From positions 868,001 to 932,000 of the forward strand of contig NZ_CP146373.1 of assembly GCF_037055325.1 (NCBI RefSeq): a stretch of DNA of 64,000 nt. Direction: 5' to 3'. Of the stretch, positions 61,580 through 64,000 are shown one piece after another. The position numbers were made by a program, and so were the translations under genes. The stretch's first letter is position 1, and every line of letters starts with the position of its first letter. The stretch is from Arachnia propionica (GTDB taxonomy: Bacteria > Actinomycetota > Actinomycetes > Propionibacteriales > Propionibacteriaceae). Below the pieces are notes generated by a model that saw nothing but the letters and a program-made list of their open reading frames with translations, searched no databases and was not told the DNA's origin.

Positions 61580-62892
61580 CGCTTCCAGACACCACGCGAA
61601 CCCGGAGGACGGATGGGCCAGGGCAACTTTCGAATCGGAACCGACATCGGACGCGCCATGGCCGCTCCGGCAGCCACGCCAGCAGCCAGAATGATGCCCA
61701 CCGCGGCTGCGGTCATCAGGTCTTGCTGACCTTCTAGGAAGGACGTCTCCCCGGTTCCGAGAGCCAACTTCAACACCCCGGACCATGTGACCAGACCAGG
61801 CAGGATCGGCACCACGGCAGATGCCGAGATGGAGTCCAGTTGTACCCGCAGCAGGCGCGCCGCAGCTGCGGATGCCGCCCCGACCAGCAGGGCGGCTGCT
61901 CCGGTGGCCGCCACCACGGGCCAGTGCTGCGCCAGCAACCACAGGAAGAACCACCAGCTGGCAGCGCCGATTATCCCCGCGCTGACGATCGCCCGCCGCG
62001 ACGCTCGGGTGCAGAAAGCCCACGCCGCAGCCACAATCCCGGACCAGAACACCGAGACGGGCCCCAACAGGCCATCGATGCCAAACTGCGCAGTGATCCA
62101 CACTGGAATACCCAACCAGCTGGCTCCCGCCACCACGATGCTGGCGCCGATCACCAGCCCGATGGTGACAATCAGCCCATGGATGGCATGGGCGGTACCG
62201 GTCACGTAGAGGCCAGAGATGGCATCCTCCGAGGCACCGAGAATGGCCAGGCCGGCGAGCATCGAGATGATGGCACCAATGACTATCAGCCCCGGTTCAA
62301 TCCCGGCCAGCCCCGGGACATCCCACCCCTTGGCCAAAGCGACACCGACCGCGGCTGCCGCGGCCATCGCTCCACCGACGCACTGCTGGAAGAACACTGA
62401 GACCCGTCGCCTCGCCAACCACACCTGGGTCCGGTGGATGCTCCAGGCGACGATCAGCGCCAAGAGGCCGACGATCCACCGGGCCCCGAACATGAGCGCT
62501 GCCGCGCTGGAAACCGCCCCGAAACCCAGGGAGACATCGAGGCCTCCCCAGCGTCCCTGGCGCCCGAGGATGGCCTCGATCCGAGCCCGAGAGTCCGGGA
62601 TGCTTTTGCCCCGGGCTTCGGAGGCGACCTGCTGCAGCATCGTTATGAGCTCAAAGTCCTGATGACCGACGGGAACGACCCGCATGGCGGTCAGGGGTTC
62701 GCCATCGGGCTTCCCCCTGACTGAGACGATGATCATGTTCCCGGTGACGTCGGTGTGGTATTCCGCCATTCCGAGATCCCGCATGGCATGCCGGGAGGCC
62801 CGAATCGCCGAGGACACGGAGGCGCCGTGGGCCAGCATCCCGCACCCAATCTCCAACCCCAGGTCCAGCACCTTCCGGGGATCGGCGGTCAT
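61576..62892 (-). CDS. thrE: threonine/serine exporter, ThrE family
   Basis: A 438-residue membrane protein. An N-terminal soluble domain (about 1-115) begins DLGLEIGCGMLAHGASV and carries the conserved YHTDVTGNMI stretch. About ten membrane helices follow (about 120-410). ThrE of Corynebacterium glutamicum exports threonine and serine by proton antiport. Its start overlaps the rnhA stop by 4 bp. Together with the S9 peptidase downstream it could relieve amino acid excess from peptide breakdown; this is inference. Confidence 0.85.
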   Translation of the reverse strand: MTADPRKVLDLGLEIGCGMLAHGASVSSAIRASRHAMRDLGMAEYHTDVTGNMIIVSVRGKPDGEPLTAMRVVPVGHQDFELITMLQQVASEARGKSIPDSRARIEAILGRQGRWGGLDVSLGFGAVSSAAALMFGARWIVGLLALIVAWSIHRTQVWLARRRVSVFFQQCVGGAMAAAAAVGVALAKGWDVPGLAGIEPGLIVIGAIISMLAGLAILGASEDAISGLYVTGTAHAIHGLIVTIGLVIGASIVVAGASWLGIPVWITAQFGIDGLLGPVSVFWSGIVAAAWAFCTRASRRAIVSAGIIGAASWWFFLWLLAQHWPVVAATGAAALLVGAASAAAARLLRVQLDSISASAVVPILPGLVTWSGVLKLALGTGETSFLEGQQDLMTAAAVGIILAAGVAAGAAMARPMSVPIRKLPWPIRPPGSRGVWKR

Positions 62893-63437
62893 GCCTGCTC
62901 GCTGGGAAGCTCGAACAGCGCGAGCTGCTCGGGCGCATCATCGTGCGGCGGCTCCATTCGTTCCGGCTTTCTCTCCGTTTCCGGGAAACCGGGGCCCCGA
63001 GTCACGGGGACACCGTCCCGGTGGGCAGTGGCGGCGGCACGTGCTCGTTCATCGGCTGCCTCGTTCAGGGGGTGGCCTGCATGTCCTTTGACCCATTCAA
63101 AACGCACCCGTCTGCCCTGCAGGGCACGGTCGAGTTGCTTCATCAGGTCGGCATTCAGGACAGGTTTGCCGTCGCCCTTCTTCCAGCCACGACGTTTCCA
63201 GCCCGGAAGCCATGTGGTCAGGGAGTTGATGACGTACTGCGAATCGCACAGGATCAGCAGTTCCTCATCCATGCCCGTAGTGGAGTTCAACAGGTCCAGC
63301 ACCGCCATCAATTCCCCCATGTTGTTGGTCCCGTGCGGCCAGCCCCCACAGTCCCAGTGGTCGTCATCGATGTACCAGGCCCAGCCGGCCGGACCGGGAT
63401 TTGCCAGCGAGGAGCCGTCCGCGGCCGCCGTGATCAC
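62889..63437 (-). CDS. rnhA: ribonuclease HI
   Basis: A 182-residue protein with the RNase HI fold. The catalytic acids Asp7 (AADGSSLANPGPAGWAW), Glu42 (MGELMAVLDLL), Asp65 (LCDSQYVINSL) and Asp129 (NEAADERA) are all present. It removes RNA from RNA-DNA hybrids. A 45-residue charged tail follows. GTG 63437 overlaps the adenosine deaminase stop by 4 bp; the longer frame to 63881 overlaps that gene and is rejected. Confidence 0.93.
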   Translation of the reverse strand: MITAAADGSSLANPGPAGWAWYIDDDHWDCGGWPHGTNNMGELMAVLDLLNSTTGMDEELLILCDSQYVINSLTTWLPGWKRRGWKKGDGKPVLNADLMKQLDRALQGRRVRFEWVKGHAGHPLNEAADERARAAATAHRDGVPVTRGPGFPETERKPERMEPPHDDAPEQLALFELPSEQA

Positions 63438-64000
63438 GCCCGCGCCTCGCAGCGGGCGGCGCGGAAGGCCGGACGGATCAGCCCCGTGACGAGGGCCTCT
63501 CGTTCGTCGTGGTGCAGGAAGGCTGCACGCATGGCCGCCACGGTCACGGCCTCCACCTCGGTGAGTCCCCATCCGAAGGTCTCGGAGAGCTTCGCGAACT
63601 CCTCGGACAATGCGGTGCCACTCATCAGGCGGTTGTCGCAATGGATGGTGACGTTGAAACCAAGCTCGGCGAGTCGCCCGACGGGATGCCGGTCGAGAGA
63701 CTTGGCCACACCGGTTTGAAGGTTCGATGTCGGGCACACCTCGAGCGGAATCTGCTGGTCCCGCACGAAGGCCGCGAAGCGGCCGAGCCTGGGCCGATCC
63801 CCCCAGAAGTCGTCGATGTCCTCGCAGATCCGCACACCGTGGCCGATGCGCTGGGCGCCGCAGAGTTGGACGGCCTCCCACATCGACTCCGGTCCGTCGG
63901 CCTCGCCTGCATGGATGGTGAAGTGCGCGTTATTGCGTCGCAGCAGGTCGAAGGAAGCCTGGAAACGGGTGGGAGGGAATCCCAGCTCGGCACCGGCGAT
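63434..64000 (-). CDS. add: adenosine deaminase, N-terminus beyond window
   Basis: The last 188 residues of an adenosine deaminase-fold enzyme; the start lies past the right edge. The zinc and catalytic motifs HAGEADGPESMW (His and Glu), RIGHGVRICED and EVCPTSNLQTG are visible, and a metal-binding Asp lies in TIHCDNRLMSG. It deaminates adenosine to inosine for purine salvage. It overlaps rnhA by 4 bp. Because the first half is missing, an adenine-specific or other AMP deaminase-like relative is not fully excluded. Confidence 0.88.
   Translation of the reverse strand: MAGAELGFPPTRFQASFDLLRRNNAHFTIHAGEADGPESMWEAVQLCGAQRIGHGVRICEDIDDFWGDRPRLGRFAAFVRDQQIPLEVCPTSNLQTGVAKSLDRHPVGRLAELGFNVTIHCDNRLMSGTALSEEFAKLSETFGWGLTEVEAVTVAAMRAAFLHHDEREALVTGLIRPAFRAARCEARA

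Noticed and set aside
1-64000. tRNA, rRNA, CRISPR arrays, insertion sequences, prophage genes
   Set aside because: None were seen on reading both strands; short tRNA-like folds were not computed, so a missed small RNA is possible.

Overview
The window is high-GC actinobacterial chromosome. Four things point to the mycothiol-containing Actinobacteria: an S-(hydroxymethyl)mycothiol dehydrogenase, the actinobacterial forms of GlgA/GlgM, DapD and DapE, a DUF3117 protein, and a gene order over 1-18.5 kb that follows (from memory) the Mycobacterium tuberculosis Rv1177-Rv1234 neighbourhood. The gene content (lipoprotein serpin, several DUF2207 proteins, VanW protein) would suit a member of the Propionibacteriaceae; that family call is inference. 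No rRNA, tRNA, CRISPR array, insertion sequence or prophage was seen. It looks like core chromosome with a few accessory islands.

Layout. 0-4.3 kb: a truncated alpha/beta hydrolase, a stress-type membrane protein, an MgtE-N/CBS protein without a transport domain, a DUF1003 protein, a small membrane protein and the Mrp Fe-S carrier ATPase. 4.3-8.7 kb: tatB, an anti-sigma factor that appears to be an RseA-RseB fusion, sigE behind an ECF-type promoter, dapA and an O-methyltransferase. 8.7-11.4 kb: glgC and glgA (probably the maltose-1-phosphate synthase GlgM). 11.3-18.5 kb: DUF3117, DivIVA-like and LOG-family proteins, dapE, dapD, a lysozyme-like protein, a lipoprotein serpin, dapC and ferredoxin. 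Four genes of the succinylase route to diaminopimelate and lysine therefore lie within about 11 kb.

18.5-31 kb: a VanW protein, an MFS transporter, a pentapeptide-repeat protein, the SppA protease, transketolase, a phosphoribosyltransferase, an acetyltransferase, a nearly gene-free stretch holding what looks like a broken gene (27.3-28.3 kb), and a large penicillin-acylase-family hydrolase. 31.3-38.4 kb: a tightly coupled five-gene operon (SWIM zinc finger, DUF5691, MoxR AAA+ ATPase, DUF5682, VWA protein). It is the best candidate for a poorly described system. 38.5-50.3 kb: mycothiol-linked aldehyde oxidation, two superfamily 2 helicases, a GNAT-Nudix fusion, a membrane glycerophosphodiesterase, purine nucleoside phosphorylase and phosphohexomutase.

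50.4-56.1 kb: three consecutive DUF2207 membrane proteins. 56.2-64 kb: metG, then a six-gene overlapping run (adenosine deaminase, RNase HI, ThrE-type exporter, S9 peptidase, ABC ATPase, membrane protein).

A window-wide signal is the spacing of TANNNT hexamers 6-7 nt before the start codon of 17 genes (8 nt for two more). This is the signature of leaderless transcription and fixes many start sites. Coordinates below use starts chosen from these promoters, Shine-Dalgarno sequences, overlaps and family alignment, and they often differ from the longest open frame.
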